From: Beijerinckiaceae bacterium
Lineage (GTDB): Bacteria > Pseudomonadota > Alphaproteobacteria > Rhizobiales > Beijerinckiaceae
DNA: 56,360 bases
Direction of reading: 5' to 3'
NCBI GenBank assembly: GCA_030684835.1
Contig: JAUXWZ010000165.1
Location: 1-56,360 of the forward strand
In this document: positions 7,896 through 17,619 of the stretch, one piece after another
Layout: every line of letters starts with the position of its first letter
Position numbering within the stretch: position 1 is the stretch's first letter
Made by a program: the position numbers and the translations under genes
The notes under the pieces: generated by a model
The model's input: only the letters and a program-made list of their open reading frames with translations
Database searches by the model: none
Told to the model about the DNA's origin: nothing

Positions 7896-9749
7896 ATGGC
7901 CATCACGCGTCGAAACGCTCTTAAGCTGGCCGCGATCACCGCGGCGGGCCTCACCCTGCCGCGGATCGCACACGCGCAAGATACCGAACTACATGGCCTC
8001 TCGACGTTCGGCGACCTCGGTCTGCCAGCTGACTTCAAGCATTTTCCCTACGTCAATCCAAATGCCCCGAAGGGCGGCATTCTGCGCATCCAGATCAAGA
8101 ACACCAACGGCAACCAGAACTTCGAGACATTCGACACGCTGCACATTTACTCATTCCGCGGCGATGGTGCGGCGGGAATGGACGCGACCTTCGACACGTT
8201 GATGAGCGGCAGCAGCGACGAGCCAAATTCGATGTATGGCCTGGTCGCAAAGTCCGTGCGGGTTTCGAAAGACAAGCTTGTGTATCGCTTCGCGTTGCGC
8301 CCGGAAGCCCGTTTCCACGACGGATCGCCCCTTCGCGCCGACGATTGCGCACTTTCGTTCACGACGCTGAAGGAAAAAGGGCACCCCATCTATCGCTCCC
8401 TTTTGCGGGATTTCGCGGGAGCTGAGGCGGACGGCGACCATACGCTCGTCGTGCGCTTCGAGCCCACGCGCGGCCGCGACATTCATTTGCTCGTCGCGAG
8501 CCTGCCTATCTTTTCGCAAGCGTGGTGGAAGGGCCGCGATTTCGAGGCGACGACGCTGGAGGCTCCGCTTGGATCGGGCCCCTACAAGGTCAGCCGTTTC
8601 GAAACGGGGCGCTACGTCGAGTTCGAGCGCGTGGCCGATTACTGGGGCGCGAATCTCCCGGTGAACGTCGGTCAGAACAATTTTGATCGCATACGGTATG
8701 ACTATTTCCGCGAGCGCCAAATCGCATTCGAGGCCTTCAAGTCTGGCCAGCTCAACTTTCAGGAAGAGTATACGGCGCGATTCTGGGCGACCGGTTACGA
8801 CTTTCCGGCGGTGCGCGACGGCCGTGTCCAGCGTGTTGAACTGCCGTCCGGCGGATCGGTTGGCACGCAGGGCTGGATGTTCAACGCACGCCGGTCGAAG
8901 TTTTCCGATCCCCGAATCCGCGAGGCGCTCGGCTACGCGTTTGATTTTGAATGGACGAATCGAAACATCATGTATTCGGCCTATAGCCGCCTCACATCGT
9001 TTTTCGAAAACTCCGACATGAAGGCGCAGGGCAAGCCGGGGCCCGAAGAACTTGCGCTGCTCGAGCCGTTCCGTGGCACGGTTCCAGACGAAGTTTTCGG
9101 CGAGCCCTGGGTTCCTCCGGTCAGCGACGGCTCGGGCTCTGACCGTAACCTTCTGCGGCGCGCCAACGACCTGCTTCTTGCCGCTGGCTGCAAACGGGAT
9201 GGGTCACGCCTGCGGCTTCCAGACGGGTCACCCTTTGAAATAGAGTTTCTCGATTCGCAGGGTGCGCTTCGCCCGCACACAGAGCCCTTCCAGGCGAACC
9301 TGCGCCGCCTCGGAGTCGAGTCGCAGTTTCGACAGGTAGACGCGGCGCAATACAAGCGTCGGCTCGACAGCTTTGACTTCGACATCATTGTCATTGCGCT
9401 GGGTGGGTCGCTGACGCCCGGCGATGGCCTACGCAACATTTACTCTTCGACTGCGGCCAAAACGCCTGGCTCGCGCAACATGGGCGGCATTTCATCTCCG
9501 GCGATTGACGAACTCGTGGAGAGAATCGCGCGCGCCCAGACGCGTGAGGAACTCAACATCGCTGCGCGCGCGCTCGATAGAGTCCTGCGCGCAGGACGCT
9601 ACTGGATTCCCATGTGGTACAAGGACAGGGCGCTCATTGCGCACTGGGATCTGTTTGGACGGCCGGAGAAAACGCCAAAGTATGGCAATGGCGCGCCCGC
9701 GCTCTGGTGGTGGGACGCCGACAAAGCGCGCAAGATAGGCTATTCGTGA
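7896..9749 (+). CDS. yejA: Peptide ABC transporter substrate-binding protein (YejA-like), Tat-exported
   Basis: A periplasmic oligopeptide-binding protein, family SBP_bac_5. Start 7896 is preferred because GGGAGAAG lies 7 nt before it; an ATG at 7872 in frame would add eight residues. The N-terminus has a twin-arginine motif (TRRNALK), a hydrophobic stretch and an AHAQD cleavage site, giving 617 residues in all. The mature start HGLSTFGDLGLP and the FVNPNAPKGG-like block (YVNPNAPKGG) are typical of YejA. In enterobacteria YejABEF imports peptides and the peptide-nucleotide microcin C. It heads the operon yejA-yejB-yejE-yejF-deoB. Confidence 0.92.
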   Translation: MAITRRNALKLAAITAAGLTLPRIAHAQDTELHGLSTFGDLGLPADFKHFPYVNPNAPKGGILRIQIKNTNGNQNFETFDTLHIYSFRGDGAAGMDATFDTLMSGSSDEPNSMYGLVAKSVRVSKDKLVYRFALRPEARFHDGSPLRADDCALSFTTLKEKGHPIYRSLLRDFAGAEADGDHTLVVRFEPTRGRDIHLLVASLPIFSQAWWKGRDFEATTLEAPLGSGPYKVSRFETGRYVEFERVADYWGANLPVNVGQNNFDRIRYDYFRERQIAFEAFKSGQLNFQEEYTARFWATGYDFPAVRDGRVQRVELPSGGSVGTQGWMFNARRSKFSDPRIREALGYAFDFEWTNRNIMYSAYSRLTSFFENSDMKAQGKPGPEELALLEPFRGTVPDEVFGEPWVPPVSDGSGSDRNLLRRANDLLLAAGCKRDGSRLRLPDGSPFEIEFLDSQGALRPHTEPFQANLRRLGVESQFRQVDAAQYKRRLDSFDFDIIVIALGGSLTPGDGLRNIYSSTAAKTPGSRNMGGISSPAIDELVERIARAQTREELNIAARALDRVLRAGRYWIPMWYKDRALIAHWDLFGRPEKTPKYGNGAPALWWWDADKARKIGYS

Positions 9750-9793
9750 TTCGGAAGGGCCCGCTCGCTCGCAGGTGAGGAACAGCCGCCTAG

Positions 9794-10885
9794 ATGCTCG
9801 CATACATCTCCAGACGAATCCTTCTCATGATCCCGACGATACTCGGGATTTTGCTGATCTCATTCGCCATCATTCAATTCGCGCCCGGCGGGCCGGTTGA
9901 ACGAATCATGGCGCAATTGCAAGGCATGGACGCGGGCGCCACGTCGCGCTTCAGCGGTGGCGGCGGCGACATCGGATCTGCGCAAATGCAGGCCGCCGAC
10001 ACAGGTTACCGAGGCGCGCAAGGGCTGGATCAGAAACTCATTGACGAGCTGAACACGCAGTTTGGTTTCGATAAGCCCACCCATGAGCGCTTTCTCAAGA
10101 TGCTCGGCGATTACCTCGTGTTCGACTTCGGCAGAAGTTTCTATCGCGATACGCCCGTCATCCAGTTGATCAAGGAAAAGCTGCCGGTCTCAATCTCGCT
10201 GGGGCTGTGGATGACGCTTCTGTCCTATGCAATCTCAATCCCCCTTGGCATTCGCAAAGCAGTGAGAGACGGCACGCCTTTTGACACCTGGACATCGGCA
10301 GTCGTGATCGTCGGCTACGCTATCCCGAGCTTTCTGTTCGCTGTCCTGCTTGTTGTTCTCTTCGCAGGCGGTTCCTTCTGGCAGATCTTTCCCTTGCGCG
10401 GCCTCACGTCCGACAATTGGAGCGAATTGTCTCTTGCGGCCAAGGTTGCCGATTACTTCTGGCACATAGCGCTGCCCGTCGTCGCCATGACCATCGGCGC
10501 TTTCGCGACCTCGACCTTTCTCACCAAGAATTCGTTTCTCGACGAAATTCGCAAGCAATACGTGCAGACGGCGCGAATGAAGGGCCTCACCGAGCATCAG
10601 GTTCTATATGGGCACGTTTTCCGCAATGCGATGCTGATCGTGATTGCAGGTTTTCCGGGCGCCTTCATTCACGCCTTCTTCACGGGCTCGCTGTTGATCG
10701 AGAACATATTCAGTCTGGATGGTCTCGGGCTGCTCTCTTTCGAATCCATTGTGAACCGCGATTATCCTGTCGTATTCGCCACTCTCTATATTTTCTCGCT
10801 GCTCGGTCTTGTCGTAAATCTGCTCTCCGACCTCACCTACACCTGGATAGACCCGCGCATCGATTTCGAAACGCGGGAGGTGTGA
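9794..10885 (+). CDS. yejB: Peptide ABC transporter permease (YejB-like)
   Basis: An inner-membrane permease of the OppB/DppB type, 363 residues. The first membrane helix is RRILLMIPTILGILLISFAI, followed by a periplasmic segment to about 130 with a Gly-rich insert (RFSGGGGDIG), as in YejB, then five more helices. The cytoplasmic EAA loop is visible near residue 255 (ARMKGL). A good Shine-Dalgarno, AGGTGAGGAA, precedes the start. The TGA stop is directly followed by the TTG start of yejE, so translation of the two is likely coupled. Confidence 0.93.
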   Translation: MLAYISRRILLMIPTILGILLISFAIIQFAPGGPVERIMAQLQGMDAGATSRFSGGGGDIGSAQMQAADTGYRGAQGLDQKLIDELNTQFGFDKPTHERFLKMLGDYLVFDFGRSFYRDTPVIQLIKEKLPVSISLGLWMTLLSYAISIPLGIRKAVRDGTPFDTWTSAVVIVGYAIPSFLFAVLLVVLFAGGSFWQIFPLRGLTSDNWSELSLAAKVADYFWHIALPVVAMTIGAFATSTFLTKNSFLDEIRKQYVQTARMKGLTEHQVLYGHVFRNAMLIVIAGFPGAFIHAFFTGSLLIENIFSLDGLGLLSFESIVNRDYPVVFATLYIFSLLGLVVNLLSDLTYTWIDPRIDFETREV

Positions 10886-12067
10886 TTGAGCGAGGCAGAC
10901 CTATCGCGCTTGTCGCTGGATTCGATTCTCAAAGCTCCGCTGGCTCCGCCCGTTCCCGATGGGGGGATGTTCAATCTCTCGCCGATGAACCAGCGCAGGC
11001 TCGCCAACTTCCGCGCGAACCGGCGCGGGTATTGGTCGTTCTGGATTTTCCTCGTCCTCTTTGTTCTATCGCTTGGGGCCGAGTTCATTGCGAATGACCG
11101 GCCCCTGCTTGTCTCCTACAAGGGCGAATTGCTCACGCCGGTTTTTCAGAACTACCCGGAAGAGAAGTTCGGCGGCTTTCTGGCGCAGACCGACTATCGC
11201 GACCAGGTGATTGCGCGTGAGATAGAGGCGAATGGCTGGATGATCTGGCCGCCGGTTCGCTTCTCGTACCGGACGCATAATTACGAACTGCCGACCCCTG
11301 CTCCTTCGGCGCCAACATGGTTGCTGGCCGACTCGCACTGCGCGCCGATTGCAGCCAAACGCGGCATTGAAAATGGTACATGCCGCGACATCGAATGGAA
11401 CTGGCTCGGCACAGACGATCAGGGGCGCGACGTCATGGCGCGTCTGATTTACGGATTTCGTATTTCTGTTCTCTTCGGACTTATTCTCGCGGGTCTGTCA
11501 TCCATCGTGGGTATTTTCGCCGGCGCCGTTCAAGGATATTTTGGAGGCTGGACTGATCTCATCTTCCAACGGTTCATCGAAATCTGGTCTTCGCTACCGC
11601 ATCTCTACCTGCTGATCATCGTCTCATCGATCATCACGCCGAGCTTCTTCATCCTGCTCGGAATATTGCTTCTGTTCTCATGGGTCTCGCTTGTCCATGT
11701 GGTGAGAGCAGAATTCCTGCGCGCTCGAAATTTCGAGTATGTGAACGCCGCGCGTGCGCTGGGCCTGTCCAATGCGAAAATCATGTCCCGCCATTTGCTG
11801 CCCAACGCCATGGTTGCGACGCTGACGTTCCTTCCGTTCGTGCTGAACGCCTCGATCACGACGCTGACGTCTCTCGACTTCCTCGGTTTCGGCCTGCCGC
11901 CGGGCTCACCCTCGCTTGGCGAATTGCTATTGCAAGGCAAGTCGCACCTTCAGGCGCCGTGGTTGGGCCTCACCGGGTTCTTCGTCATTGCAGCGATGCT
12001 GTCGTTGCTCGTTTTTGTCGGCGAGGCCGTGCGCGATGCGTTCGATCCTCGCAAGACCTTCGCTTGA
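10886..12067 (+). CDS. yejE: Peptide ABC transporter permease (YejE-like)
   Basis: The second inner-membrane permease subunit (OppC/DppC type), 393 residues. The start is a TTG at 10886, with GGGAGG six nt ahead, immediately after the yejB stop; no in-frame ATG fits better. After a cytoplasmic N-terminus containing NLSPMNQRRLANFRANRRGY comes a membrane helix, a long periplasmic insert (about 70-170) with the DDQGRDVMARLIYGFRIS block, and further helices. The EAA-type loop reads AARALGLSNAKIMSRHLLPN. It pairs with YejB to form the channel. Confidence 0.92.
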   Translation: MSEADLSRLSLDSILKAPLAPPVPDGGMFNLSPMNQRRLANFRANRRGYWSFWIFLVLFVLSLGAEFIANDRPLLVSYKGELLTPVFQNYPEEKFGGFLAQTDYRDQVIAREIEANGWMIWPPVRFSYRTHNYELPTPAPSAPTWLLADSHCAPIAAKRGIENGTCRDIEWNWLGTDDQGRDVMARLIYGFRISVLFGLILAGLSSIVGIFAGAVQGYFGGWTDLIFQRFIEIWSSLPHLYLLIIVSSIITPSFFILLGILLLFSWVSLVHVVRAEFLRARNFEYVNAARALGLSNAKIMSRHLLPNAMVATLTFLPFVLNASITTLTSLDFLGFGLPPGSPSLGELLLQGKSHLQAPWLGLTGFFVIAAMLSLLVFVGEAVRDAFDPRKTFA

Positions 12068-12080
12068 GAAAGAGAGCGCC

Positions 12081-13715
12081 ATGAGCAGCGAATCTCCTCT
12101 CCTGTCGGTCAAGGATTTGTCGATCGCGTTCCATCAGGGCGGAAAGACAACGCTCGCAGTTGAGGGCGTATCGTTCTCGCTTGATCGCGGGCGCACGCTG
12201 GCGCTGGTAGGCGAATCGGGCTCAGGCAAATCGATCACCGCGCTTTCAGTCGTTCGCCTGCTGGGGTCTACTTCAGCAACTTATCCGTCCGGGCAAGTGC
12301 TCTTCGAAGGCGAGGATCTGCTGCACGCGGACGAAGCAAAACTGCGCTCGGTGCGCGGCAAGAAGATCACCATGGTCTTTCAGGAGCCCATGACATCGCT
12401 CAATCCGCTGCACACGATTGCGCAGCAGATTGGCGAAATTCTCGAATTGCACGGCGCGCGCGGCGCCGACAACATTCGCAAGCGCGTCATCGAGCTTCTT
12501 GATGAAGTTGGCATCGCTGATCCGGGCTCGCGGCTTGGCTCGTATCCGCACCAGCTTTCTGGCGGACAGCGGCAGCGCGTCATGATCGCCATGGCGCTCG
12601 CCAACCGGCCTGAACTCTTCATCGCGGATGAGCCAACAACAGCGCTTGACGTCACCGTGCAGGCGCAAATTCTAAAGCTGCTGAAGGATCTTCAGCAGCG
12701 GCGCGGTATGGCGATGCTGTTCATTACTCATGATCTGGGCATCGTCCGCAAGATTGCTGACGACGTGTGCGTGATGCAAAAGGGCCGGATTGTTGAAGCA
12801 GGTCCAGCTACAGAGGTTTTCGCCTCGCCCAAGCATCCCTACACGCAGATGCTCCTCGCCGCAGAACCCAAGGGAATAGCCCCCCTTTTCGACGATACCG
12901 CCAAAGTCGTTGCCGAAGCGCAGGATGTGAAGGTCTGGTTCCCCATCAAGCGTGGCTTCCTGCGGCGCACAGTAGGGCACATCAAGGCGGTTGACGGCAT
13001 CTCCGTCAAAGTGCGGGAAGGGCAAACCGTTGGCGTGGTGGGCGAGTCAGGCTCCGGCAAGACGACGCTTGGGCTGGCGATGCTGCGCCTGATCCGCTCA
13101 GAAGGATCGATCCTTTTTCTTGGCCAGAACATCGAGCGTTATTCATCAAAGCAGATGCGGCCGCTGCGCAAGAACATGCAGGTTGTGTTTCAGGATCCCT
13201 ACGGCTCGCTTTCGCCGCGCATGTCGGTGGCCGATATTGTCGCTGAGGGCATCGGCGTTCAAAATCCGTCAATCAGTTATCTCGAGAAGCGGGAAATCGT
13301 TGCGCAGGCTCTCGCCGACACTGGCCTCGATCCTGCGAACATGGACCGCTATCCGCATGAATTCTCTGGCGGACAGCGTCAGAGAATCGCGATCGCCCGC
13401 GCCATGGCGCTTGAGCCGAGCTTCATCGTGCTGGACGAGCCGACGTCAGCGCTCGACATGTCTGTTCAGGCGCAAATCGTGGATCTCCTGCGCGACCTTC
13501 AAAGCAGGCGCAAACTCGCCTTTATGTTCATCAGCCATGATCTCAAGGTCGTGCGCGCGCTGGCCTCCGAGCTGATCGTGATGCGGCAAGGCAAAGTCGT
13601 GGAACAGGGCGTCGCGCGCGACGTGTTCGCACATCCCCAGTCAGAATACACGCGGGCGCTTTTCGCGGCTGCGTTCCACCTGGAAGCTGACGAATCGCAG
13701 GCGCTGACCCTGTAA
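12081..13715 (+). CDS. yejF: Peptide ABC transporter ATP-binding protein with two ATPase domains (YejF-like)
   Basis: The energising subunit, with two fused ABC ATPases in 544 residues. Domain 1 has Walker A GESGSGKS (44-51), signature LSGGQRQR and a DEPTTALD Walker B. Domain 2 starts near 275 and has GESGSGKT (about 320-327), FSGGQRQR and DEPTSALD. Each domain is followed by an oligopeptide-transporter C-terminal region (SPKHPYTQMLL; HPQSEYTRALF). The start at 12081 has GAGAAAGAGAG upstream. The stop codon is directly followed by the ATG of deoB, so the operon continues into nucleoside metabolism. Confidence 0.94.
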   Translation: MSSESPLLSVKDLSIAFHQGGKTTLAVEGVSFSLDRGRTLALVGESGSGKSITALSVVRLLGSTSATYPSGQVLFEGEDLLHADEAKLRSVRGKKITMVFQEPMTSLNPLHTIAQQIGEILELHGARGADNIRKRVIELLDEVGIADPGSRLGSYPHQLSGGQRQRVMIAMALANRPELFIADEPTTALDVTVQAQILKLLKDLQQRRGMAMLFITHDLGIVRKIADDVCVMQKGRIVEAGPATEVFASPKHPYTQMLLAAEPKGIAPLFDDTAKVVAEAQDVKVWFPIKRGFLRRTVGHIKAVDGISVKVREGQTVGVVGESGSGKTTLGLAMLRLIRSEGSILFLGQNIERYSSKQMRPLRKNMQVVFQDPYGSLSPRMSVADIVAEGIGVQNPSISYLEKREIVAQALADTGLDPANMDRYPHEFSGGQRQRIAIARAMALEPSFIVLDEPTSALDMSVQAQIVDLLRDLQSRRKLAFMFISHDLKVVRALASELIVMRQGKVVEQGVARDVFAHPQSEYTRALFAAAFHLEADESQALTL

Positions 13716-14933
13716 ATGCCGCGCGCATTCCTCATTGTCATCGATTCGATGGGCTGCGGCGGCGCCCCGGACGCCGCGCTTCACGCCGACGAAGGGGCTG
13801 ACACGATTGGCCATATCGCAGCAGCCTGCGCGGCGGGACTTGCCGACTCGCGCGGTCGCGCAGGTCCGCTGCACGCGCCCTGCCTAGATTCTCTGGGTCT
13901 TGGCATAGCAGCACAAGTATCGACAGGAGCGCCGCTCGCTGGGTTCAGTAACGTTCTGCGCCCGGGCGCGTCCGCTGGTTGCGCAAGCGAGATTTCGACT
14001 GGCAAGGACACGCCATCGGGCCATTGGGAAATGGCCGGCGCGCCGTTGCAGGGCACGTTCGGTTCGTTTCCGCACCGCGTTCCAGCATTCGATCCCGCGT
14101 TCATTGAGGCCATTGCGCGCGAGGCCGGCATCCCCGGCGTCATCGGTCAACGCCACTCCGCAGGCGTGGCGATTATTGAGGAACTTGGCGCGCAGCATTT
14201 GGCGAGCGGCATGCCCATTTTCTACACGTCAGTGGATTCCGTTATTCAGATCGCTGCGCATCAAGAGATATTTGGGCTTGAGCGGCTTTATGCGCTTTGC
14301 GAAATTACGCGCAGGCATGCGGACGCGCTGAATATCGGGCGCGTCATTGCGCGGCCCTTCGTCGGGTCTGTCGAAGAGGGATTTAAACGAACGCCGCATC
14401 GCAAGGATTTTGCAATGCCTGCGCCGCTGGGCAACATTATTGATCGCGCCCACGAAGCGGGCCGGCGCGTCGTCAGCGTTGGAAAGATCGGCGACATTTT
14501 CGGCCATCGCAATACGGGCCAAGAGATCAAGGGGCAGGACGACATCGACCTGTTCAACAAGCTGCTGGGCGCAGCACGAACCTTGCCGGATGGCGGTTTC
14601 CTCTTCGCAAACTTCGTCGACCTCGACACCGATTATGGTCATCGCCGCAATGTTGATGGGTATGCGGCGGGCATTGAGCGGCTCGATCCGCTTATAAACC
14701 AATTGCTCGGCCTTCTGAGGGCGGGCGACCTGTGCATCATCACGGCGGATCACGGCAACGATCCAACGTGGAGGGGCACCGATCACACGCGTGAGAATGT
14801 CCCAATCCTCGCCTATGAGCCCGGAGGGCCGCTTCGCGCCATTGGAAAGCGGAACACGTTTGCCGACATTGGCGCTAGCGTCGCCAAGCATTTGGGCCTG
14901 GAGCGGCCGATTAGCGGAACCGCCTGGAATTAG
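13716..14933 (+). CDS. deoB: Phosphopentomutase
   Basis: Interconverts ribose- or deoxyribose-1-phosphate and the 5-phosphates, linking nucleoside breakdown to central metabolism. The 405-residue length is standard. Alkaline-phosphatase-fold features are present: metal site DSMGCGGAPDA at the N-terminus, the phospho-accepting Thr in KDTPSGHWEMAG, DTDYGHRRNVDGYA, and the C-terminal metal site ITADHGNDPTWRGTDHTREN. The ATG follows the yejF stop with no gap, and its ribosome-binding site would lie inside yejF, which suggests translational coupling. Its stop is three bases from that of the convergent ggt. Confidence 0.97.
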   Translation: MPRAFLIVIDSMGCGGAPDAALHADEGADTIGHIAAACAAGLADSRGRAGPLHAPCLDSLGLGIAAQVSTGAPLAGFSNVLRPGASAGCASEISTGKDTPSGHWEMAGAPLQGTFGSFPHRVPAFDPAFIEAIAREAGIPGVIGQRHSAGVAIIEELGAQHLASGMPIFYTSVDSVIQIAAHQEIFGLERLYALCEITRRHADALNIGRVIARPFVGSVEEGFKRTPHRKDFAMPAPLGNIIDRAHEAGRRVVSVGKIGDIFGHRNTGQEIKGQDDIDLFNKLLGAARTLPDGGFLFANFVDLDTDYGHRRNVDGYAAGIERLDPLINQLLGLLRAGDLCIITADHGNDPTWRGTDHTRENVPILAYEPGGPLRAIGKRNTFADIGASVAKHLGLERPISGTAWN

Positions 14934-14936
14934 GAC

Positions 14937-16694
14937 TCAATAGCCCAGCGCGGCCCCGCCCCTCTGGCGTGGATCGCTGGCGCCCATCAACATGCCGTTG
15001 TTGCGATGGATGGTTTGAACAGAGCCGACCGTCTGCTGCACGCGGACCTTGTGTCCCTTGCCTTCCAGCAGGCGGATGGTGTCAACGGATATGCCTCGCT
15101 CCACCCTCAATTCATCAGGTTGCCATTGATGATGGATACGCGGCGAGGCCGCAGCTTCCGCAGGGTTCATTCCGTGCTCGACAATATCGAGGATCGTCTG
15201 AAGCACGATCGTGATGATACGCGAGCCGCCGGGCGAGCCGGTGACGAGTTCAACTTCGCCGTCCTTGAGCACGATGGTGGGACTCATCGATGACAGCGGC
15301 CGCTTGCGGGGTCCGGGCGCGTTGGCGTCGCCGCCGAGCATTCCATATGCGTTGAATGCGTCACGTCGCGCAGCAAAATCATCGAGTTCATTGTTCAAGA
15401 GAACGCCTGTGCCATCGGCCACAAGCCCCAGCCCGTACGAAAAGTTCAGCGTGTAGGTGTTAGCGACGGCGTTACCGCGCTCATCTACGATGGAATAATG
15501 GGTTGTCTGATCGCTCTCGAAGGCAGGCGCATCGCCCGGTTTGATTTCAGCGCTCGGGCGGGCGCGCTCCAGTGAAATCTGCGCCCGCTGTTTGGCCGCA
15601 TAGTCTTTCGACAAAAGGCCCCGCAGGGGAACGTGCACAAAATCGGGGTCGCCCAGATATTCGGAGCGATCCACATAAGCGAGCTTCATGGCTTCGCTCA
15701 TGACGTGAATCGTCGCCGCAGAATTGCTCCCCATTTCCCGCAGCGCAAATGGCTCAAGCATGTTGAGCAATTGGATGACATGCACGCCGCCCGAAGAAGG
15801 CGGCGGCATCGCGAGAATTTCGCGGCCCCGGAACGTCCCGCGCAATGGTTCGCGTTCAACGACGCGATAGGTCCGAAGGTCGTCGCGAGTCATCCGGCCG
15901 CCAGCCCCGCGAACAGCTTCGACGATCCGTTCGCCCGCGACGCCGTTGTAGAAACCGTCGGGCCCCTGCTGTGCAATGGCCTGTAGCGTCCGCGCGAGAT
16001 CGGTCTGAACAAGGCGTTCTTCGCGGCCAAATGGTTTGCCATCGGGATGAAAGAAGATGGCGCGCGTGGGCGCCCAGCGGCCGAGGCGCCTCGAGGACTG
16101 GGTGAGAGACTCGGCGAGGTCGTCATCTATGATGAAACCGTCCCGCGCGAGCGCAATTGCAGGGGCGAGAAGCTCGGCCAGCGCAAAGCGGCCTGAGCCA
16201 TACTTTTGATGCGCCAGCGCAAGGCCTGCAACTGTGCCGGGCACGCCAACGCCGAGCCCGGACGATTGGGACCGCTGGGGAACAAAGTTTCCGTCCTTAT
16301 CAAGAAATACATCGCGCGGCGTGTCGAGCGGCGCTGTCTCGCGGTAGTCGATCGCAATCGTTTTGCCCGTGTCAGCAAGCCGGACGAGCATGAACCCGCC
16401 GCCGCCGAGATTTCCGGCGCGCGGCAAAGTCACCGCGAGCGCGAACCCCACAGCGACCGCAGCGTCAACCGCGTTGCCTCCACTCTTGAGTATATCAAGG
16501 CCTATCTGGGAGGCCTTTCTTTCCTGCGAGGCGACCATCGCCTTGCGGCCCAGAACCGGCAAGGCGCGCGCCCAGCCGCTGGGAATGGGAGCCGCCAAAT
16601 CGACGACGGGCTGGGCTTGCGCGAAGAAAGTCTGCGCCGGCGTAACGACAATGCACGCGGCGAAAGCGAGTCTGCCAAACAGCGAAAAAATCAT
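14937..16694 (-). CDS. ggt: Gamma-glutamyltransferase
   Basis: A periplasmic enzyme that cleaves gamma-glutamyl bonds, for example in glutathione, and matures by self-cleavage. It has 585 residues from the start at 16694, which has a hydrophobic signal peptide (FGRLAFAACIVVTP). Conserved blocks are NAVDAAVAVGFALAVT, GNLGGGGFM, the autocatalytic Thr in QTTHYSIVD that begins the small subunit, NNELDDF, PLSSMSPTIV and SPGGSRI; all expected active-site residues are present. It begins five bases after the end of the DUF1194 gene, so the two are co-transcribed. A longer start would overlap that gene. Confidence 0.95.
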   Translation of the reverse strand: MIFSLFGRLAFAACIVVTPAQTFFAQAQPVVDLAAPIPSGWARALPVLGRKAMVASQERKASQIGLDILKSGGNAVDAAVAVGFALAVTLPRAGNLGGGGFMLVRLADTGKTIAIDYRETAPLDTPRDVFLDKDGNFVPQRSQSSGLGVGVPGTVAGLALAHQKYGSGRFALAELLAPAIALARDGFIIDDDLAESLTQSSRRLGRWAPTRAIFFHPDGKPFGREERLVQTDLARTLQAIAQQGPDGFYNGVAGERIVEAVRGAGGRMTRDDLRTYRVVEREPLRGTFRGREILAMPPPSSGGVHVIQLLNMLEPFALREMGSNSAATIHVMSEAMKLAYVDRSEYLGDPDFVHVPLRGLLSKDYAAKQRAQISLERARPSAEIKPGDAPAFESDQTTHYSIVDERGNAVANTYTLNFSYGLGLVADGTGVLLNNELDDFAARRDAFNAYGMLGGDANAPGPRKRPLSSMSPTIVLKDGEVELVTGSPGGSRIITIVLQTILDIVEHGMNPAEAAASPRIHHQWQPDELRVERGISVDTIRLLEGKGHKVRVQQTVGSVQTIHRNNGMLMGASDPRQRGGAALGY

Positions 16695-16698
16695 TCGG

Positions 16699-17532
16699 TC
16701 AATTGCCCCAGCGTTCACGCCAGAGCGATTCGCCAACCATGCAGTCGACTCGCGCGGCGCGGCGCTGCGCCGGAATGATCTCGCTCTGCGGCACATCTAT
16801 GCGGATACGCGGCGTCGATGCAATTTCCTGCACGAGCTTTGTGCGTGTGGCCTCGATAAATTGATGCCGTTCTCGAATGGGAATTGAGAACGCGCCCACG
16901 CCGCCAATGACGCAGTCCTCGTAATATTCATCCAGATTTGCGATGTCGTTGAAGCCCCAGGACGAGGGCCGCAAAAGCAGAGGAAGGCCGTTGATGGTGA
17001 CACCCTGCCGTAACGCTTCTTCTCGCGCTTCGGGGACCGGGCGCCCGCTGTTATTGGTGCCGTCGCCAGAAACATCGATCACCCGGCGCATGCCGTTAAA
17101 GCCGTTGTTCTCGAACATGCGCATGGCCATATCGATGGCGCCGGAAATCGAGGTTCGCCGCGCGCGGCGATAAGGCGCTTCTGCCAGCCGGTCAGCAACG
17201 GCCCGCGCGCTTTCGGGCCCGTCGATGACAGTCCACGGCAAGAGCACGTCCTGATCGGCCGCCGACGCCCATTGCATGTACGCAATTGCGATCTTGCCGT
17301 AGGCGCCTGACGCGATGGCCCGCAGGAAATCGGGCGAAGTCAGCGCGTGAATGTAACCTTCCCTTTGCAGCCGTTGCTCTTCGGGGTCCATCGAATAGGA
17401 GACGTCCACCGCCAGGACGAGTTCTACATCCACCTCGACCGGTCCGCCCTTGGCCCAAACAGCAGGACTGGCGGACCCGAGCGCAAGGGCACAGAGAAGG
17501 GCGAGCAGGAACCGGCGAGACAAACTGGCCAT
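16699..17532 (-). CDS. DUF1194 protein with a von Willebrand A-like fold, exported
   Basis: A secreted or periplasmic protein of the DUF1194 family, whose function is not known to me. Start 17532 is chosen because AGGAGG precedes it; an upstream start is possible but lacks one. It has 277 residues: a signal peptide (RRFLLALLCALALGSAS), then a VWA-like domain with the metal motif DVSYSMD near residue 38 and VSGDGTNNSG near 155. Two Cys near the C-terminus may form a disulphide. VWA folds usually bind a protein partner through a metal ion. It is followed at once by ggt. Confidence 0.88.
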   Translation of the reverse strand: MASLSRRFLLALLCALALGSASPAVWAKGGPVEVDVELVLAVDVSYSMDPEEQRLQREGYIHALTSPDFLRAIASGAYGKIAIAYMQWASAADQDVLLPWTVIDGPESARAVADRLAEAPYRRARRTSISGAIDMAMRMFENNGFNGMRRVIDVSGDGTNNSGRPVPEAREEALRQGVTINGLPLLLRPSSWGFNDIANLDEYYEDCVIGGVGAFSIPIRERHQFIEATRTKLVQEIASTPRIRIDVPQSEIIPAQRRAARVDCMVGESLWRERWGN

Positions 17533-17619
17533 GGAAGCCTCCTGAAGACCGCAGCATGCCACGAACTTTAGGGTCCGCAAATGGGGCTGCAAGCGCTACC
17601 ATGGAGAGAACGCGAGCCT

